DNA of 64,000 bases from Gracilaria gracilis (Eukaryota > Rhodophyta > Florideophyceae > Gracilariales > Gracilariaceae): NCBI GenBank assembly GCA_030374805.1, contig JARGSG010000208.1:283192-347191 (forward strand), in the 5' to 3' direction. Below, piece after piece: positions 31,541-41,962 of the stretch (position 1 is its first letter; each line of letters opens with the position of its first letter). The position numbers and the translations under genes were made by a program. The notes under the pieces are model-generated. The model did not search any database, was not told the DNA's origin, and saw only the letters and a list, made by a program, of their open reading frames with translations.

Positions 31541-33799
31541 TCATAGGGAGGTAAAAACATGGATCGCGACGAAATTGTGAACCAAATTTGAACTCAAAAT
31601 TATAGCGATTTGCTCAAAATTATAGCGATTTGCTCAAAATCGGTAGCCTCCCAGCAATGATGCTCCTTTAGCCGCCCTATGAAGCCTTCAATTTAAAAAC
31701 AAATCAGCGCAATGGAAAGAGCGCGCTTTTTCAATGCAAGAAGCTGTCATACTCGCCCAAAAACAGACATGAGGACATGGATTTCTTGCTCGACAGTCCC
31801 GAGACCTCAGGGCATGATCTCTGAACAGGACCGCAACGATGGTCTCTAAGCGCGTAGTGGCCCCAACTCGTGGAGTGACTTCTCCAGAAGTGAGCATCGC
31901 AGTAATTGCCCACCATCGCAGTACAGCTTCTATTCGAAAGACAGCCAAATCGTTCTCGGTACCATATACAACGCTTTGGCGCGCTCTACAAAGCCAAACG
32001 CCAGTTCGTCGCCGACAAGGAAGACCGCCTGTCTTCAGTACCACAGAAGAAAAGTTACTGCTGGAAAGCGCATTGTATTTCTCGCACAACGGCACACCCC
32101 TCTCCCGACAGTGTCTGAAAGAACTTATCCAAACATACGTCAAGTTCTTGCCTCAGAGCCGACAAAATCAAGTGCCATTTCCAGACGGACTACCAGGTGA
32201 TGGATTCTTACGAAGGTTCATCCAACGCCACACAGAATTGACACTCAAACGCAGGACAAACTTAGAAAAAGCACGCCAATTGGCCATGTCTCCAACCAAC
32301 CTCGCTTCTCACTATGCGCGTCTTCAGCAAGCCTACCGGGAGTTCAAGATCACCAATCCGGAACAGGTCTTCAACATAGACGAAAGTGGGTTTTCGACAC
32401 GAACGGCCTGTCGAGCGCGCTGCAAGGCAATCTTCGACGCCAAGGGACGGAGTAACTCAGCAGAACTAAAATGGAAGGCAAACGCTCAGCACGTCACGAT
32501 CATGCCTGTAGTATCCAAAGATGGTCAAGCATGGCGTCCTTTGGTTGTTTTACCCGGCAAGCAAGCAAAGTACCGAACAAGATCAGATGGTACACGAGAG
32601 ACTCCTGCAGCCTTTCTGCCGGCAAACGCCCACTGTGTCTACCGTGAGAAAGCTGGAGTCGATTCGGAGATATTCTTTCGCTGGGCGTTACAGTTCGTGG
32701 AAGAGACCAAAGATCTAAGAAGAAAACACCGGAACATTCTCATTACCATGGATGGGTACGGGGCACACTGCAGCTACAGAGTGTTGAAGCTCTTCCGAGA
32801 TAATAATATTGTGGCAATTGGTCTTCCTGCACATACGAGTCACCGCACAAAAGTGCTGGACTACTCAGTATTCTCTCCGTTCAAGACATCATTCCGTAAC
32901 TTGCTAAACCGTAGGGCATATACGGAACCACTGGAAAAGACGAATGACATTTACACCCTTTGCGAGCTACTCACCAAGGGATATTATGAATCTGTTCGGT
33001 GCGAAAATATTGTCAGTGGTTTCAGAGCTTGTGGAGTGTGGAATCGTAGGACGAATGACGCTGATCCCTCTGTGATACGTTCTACCGATATTACCAATTG
33101 GGAAGGCTCTTATTCGCAGAAGGAGGCTTTCAAATGTTACCAAGATTTGGTGAAGGAGTTTTTGAACGGAAGAAATCTCTTGCGCAGCGATGTGGAGGTA
33201 ATTCAGAATGGTACCATTGTTACCACTGCCGGTGCGTTGCTCACAAATGACGGAATCCTAGAGGGATTGGATGCGCGTGATCAGGAGCGTAGAATGGCAG
33301 AGGAACAGCGCATGGCTCGAGCAGCTGAAGCATAAGCTCGCCGTGATCAGAAAGCAGCTGAGGCCGCAGAAAAACAGCGCCAAAACGCTTTAGAAGAGGA
33401 GCGAAAGCGCCAGCATGCTCTTTGGCTGGCTCAGAGGCCAGCCCGGTCGGGGAGACTGGCGAGCTTTAGGGCCAAAAGGCGTCGTGCTGCGCGGCTACGT
33501 TTTGCTGGAACTGTACCGGATACCCCGGCAATTGAGTAGGCAGTCCTATTTTTTTAATAAAATTGGGATTGAAATTTTATCCTGGATTTCACTACTCTAG
33601 GGTCCTTAAGGGTTACTTTTTATTGACTTTTGTGTATCCGTTTTCGATTTTCTGTTACCGTTTTGTTTCAAACGAAGTACATTTTTGAAATCAGCGGTTC
33701 AAAAACATGCTGTGGGTGAGGTTTCACCTTCAGTAAGGTCTTCCTTCATATATTTGCAGATGAATCTTATCTTTTGATTCATATTAAGGTACCCCCTGA
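31541..33799 (+). mobile_element. pogo/Fot-like DNA transposon inserted in E3 copy A
   Basis: Copies B-D read ACCCATACTTTG at this place. Copy A reads ACCCATA, then 2259 bp, then TACTTTG. This is an exact TA target duplication, the signature of Tc1/mariner/pogo elements. The ends are only weakly inverted (TCATAGGGAGGTA against TCAGGGGGTACC). A 20-nt unit (CTCAAAATTATAGCGATTTG) is tandemly repeated at 31593-31632. Confidence 0.9.
31839..33542 (+). pseudogene. pogo/Fot-type transposase (DDE_1), one in-frame stop
   Basis: From ATG 31839 the first 498 codons are open to TAA 33333-33335; the same frame then stays open to TAG at about 33540, adding an Arg/Lys/Glu-rich tail. The N-terminus has a psq-type helix-turn-helix (SIRKTAKSFSVPYTTLWRAL, residues 31-50) and a CENP-B-like second DNA-binding part. 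The catalytic domain has D181 (FNIDESGF), D305 (ILITMDGYGAH) and D341 (HRTKVLDYSVFSPFK), i.e. DD35D. The family cuts and pastes DNA at TA sites. The stop may remove only the basic coiled-coil tail, or it may be a natural end. The transposase runs opposite to E3. Confidence 0.88.
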
Positions 33800-36700
33800 T
33801 ACTTTGCAACGACGTAATGGTATAAGAAGAATATTGTTTCATCTGCACTGAGCCTTGACATCTGTGGGTGCACTCTTTTGGCAAGACGTCTTAGCATCAC
33901 ATGAGCACGCGGGGTGAAGTACTGGCCATATAGATGGTGGATGCTTAGGCATAGGTGAAAGCAATTCCAAATGATACGATGCTTTTCCCATAATTCACAA
34001 TCTAACGGAGAGAGCCATTCTTCGATTTTTCTGCCCCCAACCTCTAGTGCCAAGTAATTGACATCTTCATTGTAGACTTCATAGTCAATGATGATCGGCA
34101 TGGCAATCAACGGGGGTAGACCACCCTGTATCGATATGAAATTTTTCGTTGAGTCTTCTCTCAAGGTTTTAGGTCGGTTACGATACAGCTTGAGTCTTCT
34201 CGCGTGAATTCCTCTTCTTGACATGCGTCGATTAGGTGAGATTAGATAGTTTTGCGGGTGTTTGGCTCTAACAATCCGACACGGACCATAAAACTTAGAA
34301 ATGAGAGGTGGCCATTTCACTGTAGGGTTCAAGGCCGCCCCCCGCATGACGAGGACCTGGTCTCCAACTGCAAACCTATGGCTGTATCGATTGTCATCTT
34401 TCCGATTAGGTTGACGCGCCACTCGTGCCGCTCTTCCGGTTACCGCCGTCTCCAGCTCAAGAATGCGATTTTCTGGGTTGGCTGACGATATAAAGGAGGA
34501 AGGGTCCATTGGGTGCATACGAGGAGGTATTCCATACATCAGTTGAAAAGGTGAGTATCCTTCGGGAAGTGGCCGTGTTCGGTATCCATAGAGAACGTCG
34601 GGCAAAGATTCATCCCAATCGGATCCTGAATCGTGTACGGTTTTTGCAAGTGCTCTCTTAATCGTTCCGACCATTCTCTCGGCACGACCGTTTGACATTG
34701 GAGCGTATGCTAAAACAGGCTTCATAATGACACCATGCCTCCGCATGTATTCTTGAACAGTCCCAGCCAAGAAAGAAGTGGCATTGTCGGATACAATAGT
34801 ATGTGGGCATCCAAATCGAGAAACAATCTCCTGTTTCATGAAATCCAAGACATCTCGAGCTGTAGCACTTTTACTTGCTAAAGCCAAAGTCCATCCTGAT
34901 AAATGCTCAACGCCAATAAGTAGAAAACGATTTCCACGACTCGTAGGGCGCAATGGTCCGGCGAAATCTACTGAAAATGTGTCGAACAGATTGGTGAGTG
35001 GTGCTCTCTGTCCGGCTCGATAAGAGGCAAATCGTCCCATGAACTGACAACTCTTGCAGCTTCTCACGTAGTCGGTGACTTCCGAGTAGACATTTGGCCA
35101 CCAGAATCGATCCGAAATGTACTTTCTAGTAGCTGCAGGATCCCAATGTCCAATGTCATCATGAAATGTACGGAGAATGAAAAGCCTGTCCTTCATGAAT
35201 GGAACTAACCTTAAACCGTAAGATGTCTGCCGATACAGGCGCATGTTCCATACGATAAACTTTTTCGCACTTCGTTTGATAGCACCTCTGACCTTGGGGT
35301 TTGGTTCATCAATGTCCATTTGACTTAGATGTCGGCCAATATTAGCGAAATATGGCTCTAATCCTTCGAACGCTGATGTCGTAGAGGTCATCACAACTGC
35401 AGCTTGAGCGGGAGCCAAATCTTTTTCTGTTGCTCCGTATCGAGAGAGATAATCCGCAGCCTTATTCTTATCACCTGAGCGATATACGATTTCAAACTCA
35501 TACTCAGCAAGAAAATCTAGCCATCTAGCCAATCTGCCATGTACATCTTTCTTTGTGAAAGCATACTTCAATGCTTGGTGATCCGTAATTAGTTGAAACG
35601 GTTGGGAACCGAGCAAGTACATTCTAAACTTCTTCAACGCAAAGATAACTGCCAGAGCTTCTTGTTCACACACAGAGTACTTCCTTTCAGCTGCAGTCAT
35701 GGTTTTGCTTGCATATTGTATGGGATGGAACATGCCATCAGATTTCTTTTGGGCGAGCACCACTCCTAATGCGACAGAAGATGCATCCGTCTCCACGCGG
35801 AACGGGTTTTCGAAATCTGGAAATGCCAGAACAGGCGGGCTGGAGAGTTTTTTCTTCAAGGTGTTGAATTCATCCAACATATCAGACGTGAACTCCAGTC
35901 GTCCGGAGCCTGAGGTGGAAGCATGCAAAGGTGCTGCAGTTTCAGCAAAATGTGAAATGAAGCGTCGGTAATATCCGGCAAGTCCGAGGAAGCTTCTTAA
36001 CTCAGTAGCAGTGGTGGGAACTTGCGCCGCTTGAATTGCTTCGATCTTCTTGACGTCTACGGACACTCCGTCTTGATTCACTATGTGCCCAAGAAGATGA
36101 ATCTGCGATTGAGCAGAATCACACTTCGTGATCTTAATCTTCAATCCATATGAGGAAATCGTTCCTAAGACCCGTTTGACGTGGTCCATGTGCTCATCAA
36201 GACTATTGGAGAATATCACAACGTCATCCACGTACACTCGAACAAATGGATATCGGCTGAGGATTGAGTCCATCATTCTCTGAAAGGTTGATGGGGCATT
36301 CATTAGGCCAAACGGCATTACTTCAAATTGAAAGGTTCCTTGGCGACAGACGAAAGTGGTTATCTCCTTACACTGAGGGGCCATTCGTATCTGCCAATAT
36401 CCCGAGAAGAGGTCAAGAGTCGTGAAGAAGGAAGCAGAGCCTAGGTCATCGAATATCTGTTCGATGTTGGGTAAAGGCCAGCGATCAGCTTTCATCACCT
36501 GATTCAAAGCGCGGTAATACACGCAGAATCTTGGTTTCCCGTCCTTTTTGGTTGCGATGACGACGGGGAAAGACCAAGGAGAAATCGAAGGCTTGATGAT
36601 ACCGGCAGATAACATCTTATCCACTTCATTCTTGACGACTTCGTTATATCGTGGCGGCAATCTTCTGACCCTCGAGTGTATTGGAGAGGTTGTGTTCAGC

Positions 36701-37707
36701 GAGAACTCATGCATAATAGGTACGTCCACCGGTCGTAAATCATAAAGGGACCATGCAATAACATCTGAATCGGTAAGCAAAGTCGCAATCTTGGTCTGCA
36801 CATTTTCTGGTAGGTAGGAAAGCCTGTTAAGGATGATGGTCATACGATCAATTGAGGGTGGAATGTCTTGACCGTCCAAGGTACACTCAAGCCCTCCTTT
36901 CGCGATAGGATTCTGTTCTGAATTCTGAACATCTGTTACTGGACAAATTTCCTCTGTTGAAATTTGTCTTTCCTCAGGGATGAGTCTTGGATTCATCTCT
37001 TCGGGTTGGTTCTCAACCATGTTCGGACCTTCATCGCAGGGAAAAGGAGGTTGCTCTGTAAACTCATCCTGGGGTACCTCTTCTTCGAATGCAATGACAT
37101 ACAGACCGTCATCATCTTCCTCCAACGTTCCTACACGATTGAAAGGCATATTGTGTACTCCAAGATGTGGTGGGTGTGCAGGAAGAGGGACTGGATATCG
37201 GATCTGAACGCGAACATCGATAAAGTCATTAATCATCCCTTCATTATCCATGGGAAGCAACTTAACTTCATCCTTAATCGGTATTGTTAGCACAGGATCA
37301 CGATAAAGCGGAGAATCAGGTATGTGTAGCTCCTCTGGCGAGGAGATGTTGACTTCTTCTTCATTTACGGCTTCTTCGGTTTCCTGATTTCCAGCTGCAC
37401 TTTGATCATTAGTCTCTTCTCCGTTTCCGTCCACCAAAGTTGCGTTGACGGTATACTCTTGAACACTAGTATCGGTTTCTGGATCCTGAAAGGAGGATGA
37501 ATTGGGCCCTTCCTCGTCCATGCTGTCAGGGCTTTCTGATGCTGCATAGGTGACGATGTCCCCAGCCCTTGGCGGGGGCGGAAGTGTTTCCAAGGGGCGA
37601 CTATTCCCATTGTCGGGGATTGGCCAACCTTCATCGAACCGAACAATCTGGGATCCTTCTGGATCCAACTCTAGGATACCCATATTCCCATAAGGCAACT
37701 CAGACAC
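33784..37707 (-). pseudogene. pol: E3 copy A pol (RT, RNase H, integrase), separate frame, C-terminus lost
   Basis: 1307 codons in one frame from about 37740 down to the transposon, where it ends a few codons inside foreign sequence. It has RT (YVDD), RNase H, HHCC and D-D-E integrase as in copy B. An extra base in the C run at about 37739-37745 (six instead of five) puts it in a different frame from gag-protease. Compared with copies B-D it has some substitutions in the integrase half (for example GWTLALASKSA for GWPLALASKSS). Confidence 0.88.
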
Positions 37708-37723
37708 ATGTGGAGGAATTGGA

Positions 37724-40021
37724 TCACCTGGAGCAAGTCGGGGGGTAACGTCGATAAACCCTGAAGATTAGGTTATCAGGCCGCTCATTCGGTTCCTCAG
37801 CCCGGAGAAGCACAACGTCATTTCGGATAGAGAGAATGAGCTCATGAACAGGCTCCGACTGGGCTGACTCATCTTCAGAACTACTTAGCGCGTGTTCTGC
37901 TACTTGTTCGTAGCTAGCGAGGTTTTCAACTGGTTCGGTTCGGCGAAGAAGAGGTTCTTGTTCATCAGTCCCGATGGCCAACTCCTGGATCTCATCTTGG
38001 AGGTCTTGCATTGGCCTTCTCGCAACGTTGCCCGATTCAGCGAGGCTTGAGGATGATATTGGATTTTCTAGCTCAACACGTGCCGGAAGTCTTCGGTCTT
38101 CAACAGAGGTAAGAGCATACTCCAAACTGTCCACTTTCGTTCTTGGGAATTCTTCAGAATCTTCATAATCGCTTTCAGTATCGCTACCGGTTGAAAATAA
38201 ATCAGAATCGGAAATAAAATCTTCACTGTCCGTGTCCGAGAGATTCTCAAAGCACTCTACTTCAGGCCTGTGATGATCGAGAGGAAGCACTGTAGATTTC
38301 CCCTTGAAAGACATAGAGACTTCTTGAGCTCCAAGATCTAGACAAGCTTGAATCGCTTCCAAGGTGGGGCATCCAATGATAACATGAAACGGAGGATTTT
38401 CTACCACTAAGAAACTTAATGGTATACGTAAGGTGCCAAATTCCACCGGAACGTTCTTGATGCTTCCCCGAACTAGAGACTTTGTCCAATCTGCAACAAC
38501 GATTCTTCTATTGGAAGGCTTCAGTTCCAATGAGACTTTGTGACTAAGCGAAGCTGACATAAGATTGGGAACTGCTCCCGAATCTAATAGCGCTTGGGAC
38601 TTTGTACCATACAGCGACACATTAACGACCCGGAGGGCCGGTGGAAGCGTCGAAGTACTAGCAAAGCTCACTCGTCTCCCCGAGAGGCTACCAGAGAGGA
38701 TACGGCGTAGATTCTTCTTGGCTTCATCCGCATCTCCTCTAGCAAGTTGTCCGAAGGTGATATCGGAAGGGGCTGTCGCTAGCTCTTCGTATACATTGTA
38801 CTTGCCAATGTGTTCTTGGATCTTGATCTTCTTATGCTTGGGCTTCGTCTTTTTCGAGCTAGCGTCTCGAACTTTTGAAGAACTCCTACGTACATCCTTG
38901 GTGGTGGTGGACTGCGTATCGGGGAACATAATTGGAGAGATGCCGGAAAGGGGACCAGTTCTGGATTGCTTTGGAAGTGGGGCACCTTCTGCATCTCTCT
39001 TGGTCGCGGCAACCAGATCTTCATCATCTGAAGATTCATTGATGATGACTGAGACTTGATTCTGATTCGGCTTCTGCTGATTTGATTTCTTCTGCAGAGC
39101 CTTCTCAGCATTCGACTCCGATTTCACGCCTTCAAAGGACACCTTCTTCTCCTCATTGATCGGTGGTCTTTTCCAGCAGGTGACAGATGAGTGTCCTATT
39201 TTGCCACAGTTACCACAACGGGTATTCCGATGTGGGTTTAGTTCACAACGGTTGACATAATGGCCAGGTTGATTACAATAAGAGCAGAACTTCTCGGCTT
39301 CGGGACGACCAGTATTTTGTGTCTTCTTCACCAATAGATGCAATTGAGTCATCTGTTCGGCAAGCTTCTCCACTCTATCTTCAAGAGGGGCTGAGACACC
39401 TCGAGGGGCTTCCTTTGTCCTTTGCAGAATCTTCTTGGCCGGTGGTAAAACACTCAGGGCTCCATATGACCCCAAGGCTTTCTTTCCTCCAACAAAAGCC
39501 TTAACCAGGCTCTTCAACAACGCGACATAGTCATCTGCTCCACGGAAGATCACAAATTGCGCTAGGTCTGCATATTCCATGACGGCATTTCGGAGCAACC
39601 CGAACTTTGCTTTCGAGTTGAAACCGGACTGTTCGAAGAACGAGTCCATTTTCTTCAATGAACCCAGCAAGTCCCCATAATCCAGACGGGCTGACACTGC
39701 TCGACGAATTCTTTCCGCCTGTTCTTCCACAGTTCCGAAGCGCTCAATCAGAGCAGCCTTTACCTTAGCGAAATCCTTTGCTTCCGCTGACAGTGAACCA
39801 TTAACAGCGTAGTTATCATAGAAGAAATCAAAGGCTTCTCCTTCAGGGAAACCCAACAACTTGACGGCCCGGTCGGCGTTATCAATACCGGCTGCTGCCA
39901 CATTCTCAAAGTAGAAGAGGAACTTTCTTACATCGACAGAAGTTCCATTGAAAGACATGACAGACTCACGAGGCACGAGGCCCTGCTGGGGGTACCATGT
40001 GGGCGTCATTTTTGTGGCCAC
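37724..40021 (-). CDS. gag: E3 copy A Gag-protease
   Basis: 765 codons: capsid-like region, two CCHC knuckles (CSYCNQPGHYVNRC and CGNCGKIGHSSVTC), a basic Ser/Lys region, aspartic protease (ALLDSGAVPNLM), then an acidic region. It ends shortly after the six-C run because of the frame change. The first ATG (40021) and the second (40009) lie inside LTR-B; the first ATG after the PBS is at 39958 (MSFNGTSVD). Confidence 0.9.
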   Translation of the reverse strand: MATKMTPTWYPQQGLVPRESVMSFNGTSVDVRKFLFYFENVAAAGIDNADRAVKLLGFPEGEAFDFFYDNYAVNGSLSAEAKDFAKVKAALIERFGTVEEQAERIRRAVSARLDYGDLLGSLKKMDSFFEQSGFNSKAKFGLLRNAVMEYADLAQFVIFRGADDYVALLKSLVKAFVGGKKALGSYGALSVLPPAKKILQRTKEAPRGVSAPLEDRVEKLAEQMTQLHLLVKKTQNTGRPEAEKFCSYCNQPGHYVNRCELNPHRNTRCGNCGKIGHSSVTCWKRPPINEEKKVSFEGVKSESNAEKALQKKSNQQKPNQNQVSVIINESSDDEDLVAATKRDAEGAPLPKQSRTGPLSGISPIMFPDTQSTTTKDVRRSSSKVRDASSKKTKPKHKKIKIQEHIGKYNVYEELATAPSDITFGQLARGDADEAKKNLRRILSGSLSGRRVSFASTSTLPPALRVVNVSLYGTKSQALLDSGAVPNLMSASLSHKVSLELKPSNRRIVVADWTKSLVRGSIKNVPVEFGTLRIPLSFLVVENPPFHVIIGCPTLEAIQACLDLGAQEVSMSFKGKSTVLPLDHHRPEVECFENLSDTDSEDFISDSDLFSTGSDTESDYEDSEEFPRTKVDSLEYALTSVEDRRLPARVELENPISSSSLAESGNVARRPMQDLQDEIQELAIGTDEQEPLLRRTEPVENLASYEQVAEHALSSSEDESAQSEPVHELILSIRNDVVLLRAEEPNERPDNLIFRVYRRYPPTCSR
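39980..39997 (-). other. E3 primer-binding site, copy A
   Basis: TGGTACCCCCAGCAGGGC starts at the base after the CA end of the LTR. It begins with TGG as expected for pairing with a tRNA CCA end. I could not name the tRNA. The gag frame reads through it. Confidence 0.75.
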
Positions 40022-40598
40022 GTTGGCTAAACGACGCGGGTGGTGACAACCCAGAACAAGACTAGAATGCCAGGGGGTACCAGCCTATGAAGGCGATGAG
40101 TAGCAGCGTAAGCCGCTGAATAGCCCAAACTATGAGTATTGAGATGGCACACGGTGGTGCCAGTGGTACTTATAACGAACAAAGCGAACTATTCACGCCC
40201 TGTCGGTGAATAGCTACGAACAGCTGAAGTCCCCAACAAAGTTCAGAAGGAGACTCGAACGATACGGTAAAAGCTCTACGTCAAACTTCAGGCGCGAACT
40301 TAGTAGGCTTACAATTAATCTCGAGACCAATTATAGACAAACAAAGGGGGAGCCAGTTCGCAGATGTAAGTGACAAGTGGTGAACGTGGAAGGGAAAGGC
40401 CGGACCACTCCGCGGCCAAGGAGAATGAAAGAAAAGAAAGGGGGAAACAAATCAATGGAACGAGGGAAACAAGCAATGATTGCGTTTCTGAAAGAAGGGG
40501 GGGGTTTGTTGAGCCTGTGTTGTTGTTGTTGGTGGTGGTGGTGGTGGTGGTGGTGGTGGTGGTGGTGGTCGAAGATGAGAATCTGAAGTTGGGCATGG

Positions 40599-40606
40599 CT
40601 TATATA
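40599..40606 (-). promoter_or_regulatory. E3 LTR promoter, TATA box
   Basis: TATATAAG on the minus strand, about 1310 nt into the LTR, leaving about 600 nt of R/U5. Transcription would start near 40570-40580, just before or in the CCA repeat. The same box is at 29998-30005, 48945-48952 and 57291-57298. Confidence 0.6.
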
Positions 40607-41228
40607 GACGATGGAGACCTTCGAATCCAGCTGAATATCGACGGTACAATTTTGTGTAAACCATGAATAACAAAATGTAATGTAACCCAGATGCAGTTTT
40701 CATGCATGATTGTGTAACCAGTGTAGCCTTACTAGTTGCTCGCAGCCACATAATAGTTTCTTCGGGTAACAGACAACTTGTCGCAAAGATAATGCTTTGT
40801 TGGCACAATTTCCAAGTCCGCGAGAGTTCATAATCACTTCAATCTGAAACCTGATTCGGGAAGATCATCCGTTACGTACACACGATACAGCAAGTTTCAA
40901 GGGAATCTATCGAGCAGTTTTCGCTGCCGAAAATAGCATTAGTGGATGCGGGAATTTGAAGGGGTTATATCCATGAACATCGCCATTTCACCTCTTCTCC
41001 GTGTATTTCCTTGTTGTCCGGGTTCATTCCACATCACACGACTGATTACACGAACTTTGCACTGATAGTGCACGATTTGTACATGAAGTGTACACGTAAG
41101 AACATTCCCTCCGTCCTTGGATATATCCTTAGAGTAGAGTTAGTTGGTGGTTAGGTCATTCCCAGGAGGCGTCTAGGTGATATTCGTAGTGTGGGGAGGG
41201 TGCCGGGGCTTCTCTTTGCATTGAGTGC

Positions 41229-41759
41229 ATGCTGCGTTGGAAGTACACGGATGTACTTCGTGTTGGCGTTCACACGGTGACGCTTCGGTTGCACGTGTAT
41301 TTCAGGGGTAGCGGGGAGAAGTGGTATGCGGTCGACGTCTTCGTTGCCAACACCATGGCACGTTTCCATCCTGGTGCTCCGCGTCCCGTCGTCATTCCGT
41401 CTGACAGCCCTCATGGACTGCCATTGCCGTTACTGCCGCCGCCGCCCCCGTCGCCGCCTCCGTTACTGTCGCCGCCGCCCGCAAACTCCCCGCACTTCTC
41501 GCCGCCGCCGGTACCCCGAGCCGCCTCGTCGTCTGGTGGGGACTCCGTTCGCTTCGTGCGATATGTCCCTGCCGTGCACAGTCCGAGGCGTGGAAGTCCG
41601 CCGCCTCGAGATGCGGCCAGGCGGATTAGTCGCCGTCGTCGCATATGTGGTGGAAGTGCCGCTGGGCGCCCTTTCAGCTCCTACCTTCGCGGATGGCATG
41701 ACGCCATCCGCGTAGTCGAAGAGGAGCTGCCTCGCGGGGCTGTGGCCATCCTGGCCTGA
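41229..41759 (+). other. Pro/Ser/Arg-rich open frame antisense in the E3 LTR
   Basis: 176 codons from ATG to TGA on the strand opposite to gag-pol, with a GC-rich CCG-repeat core (PLLPPPPPSPPPLLSPPP). It is present in all four LTRs (30621-31151, 49575-50105, 57921-58451). Because the LTRs are almost identical, conservation says little. It may be a chance frame in a CCG-rich stretch. Confidence 0.3.
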
Positions 41760-41915
41760 CTGCTCCACGAGTTGCGGGAAGTGCACGAGCGATATGGGAT
41801 ATAGAATATAAAATATAATGCATATTTGCTACTGTATGCAATAATAAATATACTCTGCTTTCTGCTTATCGCTCTTCCTCCTCGCCCTTCTTCCTCATTT
41901 TCACACTTTCACACA

Positions 41916-41926
41916 CTCCCCCTCTC
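41916..41926 (-). other. E3 copy B polypurine tract
   Basis: GAGAGGGGGAG (minus) next to the LTR. The same tract is at 50262-50272 (copy C) and 58608-58618 (copy D). Confidence 0.8.
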
Positions 41927-41962
41927 AGCGGTCGCAACGCCTGGGCGACCACGGTTAAGAAC

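Larger units (their letters stand above)
39998..41915 (-). repeat. E3 LTR-B, shared by copies A and B
   Basis: 1918 bp, TGTGTG...CCCACA in the element direction. It serves as the 5' LTR of copy A and the 3' LTR of copy B. A perfect 10-bp hairpin is at 41688-41712 (CGCGGATGGC with loop ATGAC). Confidence 0.92.
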
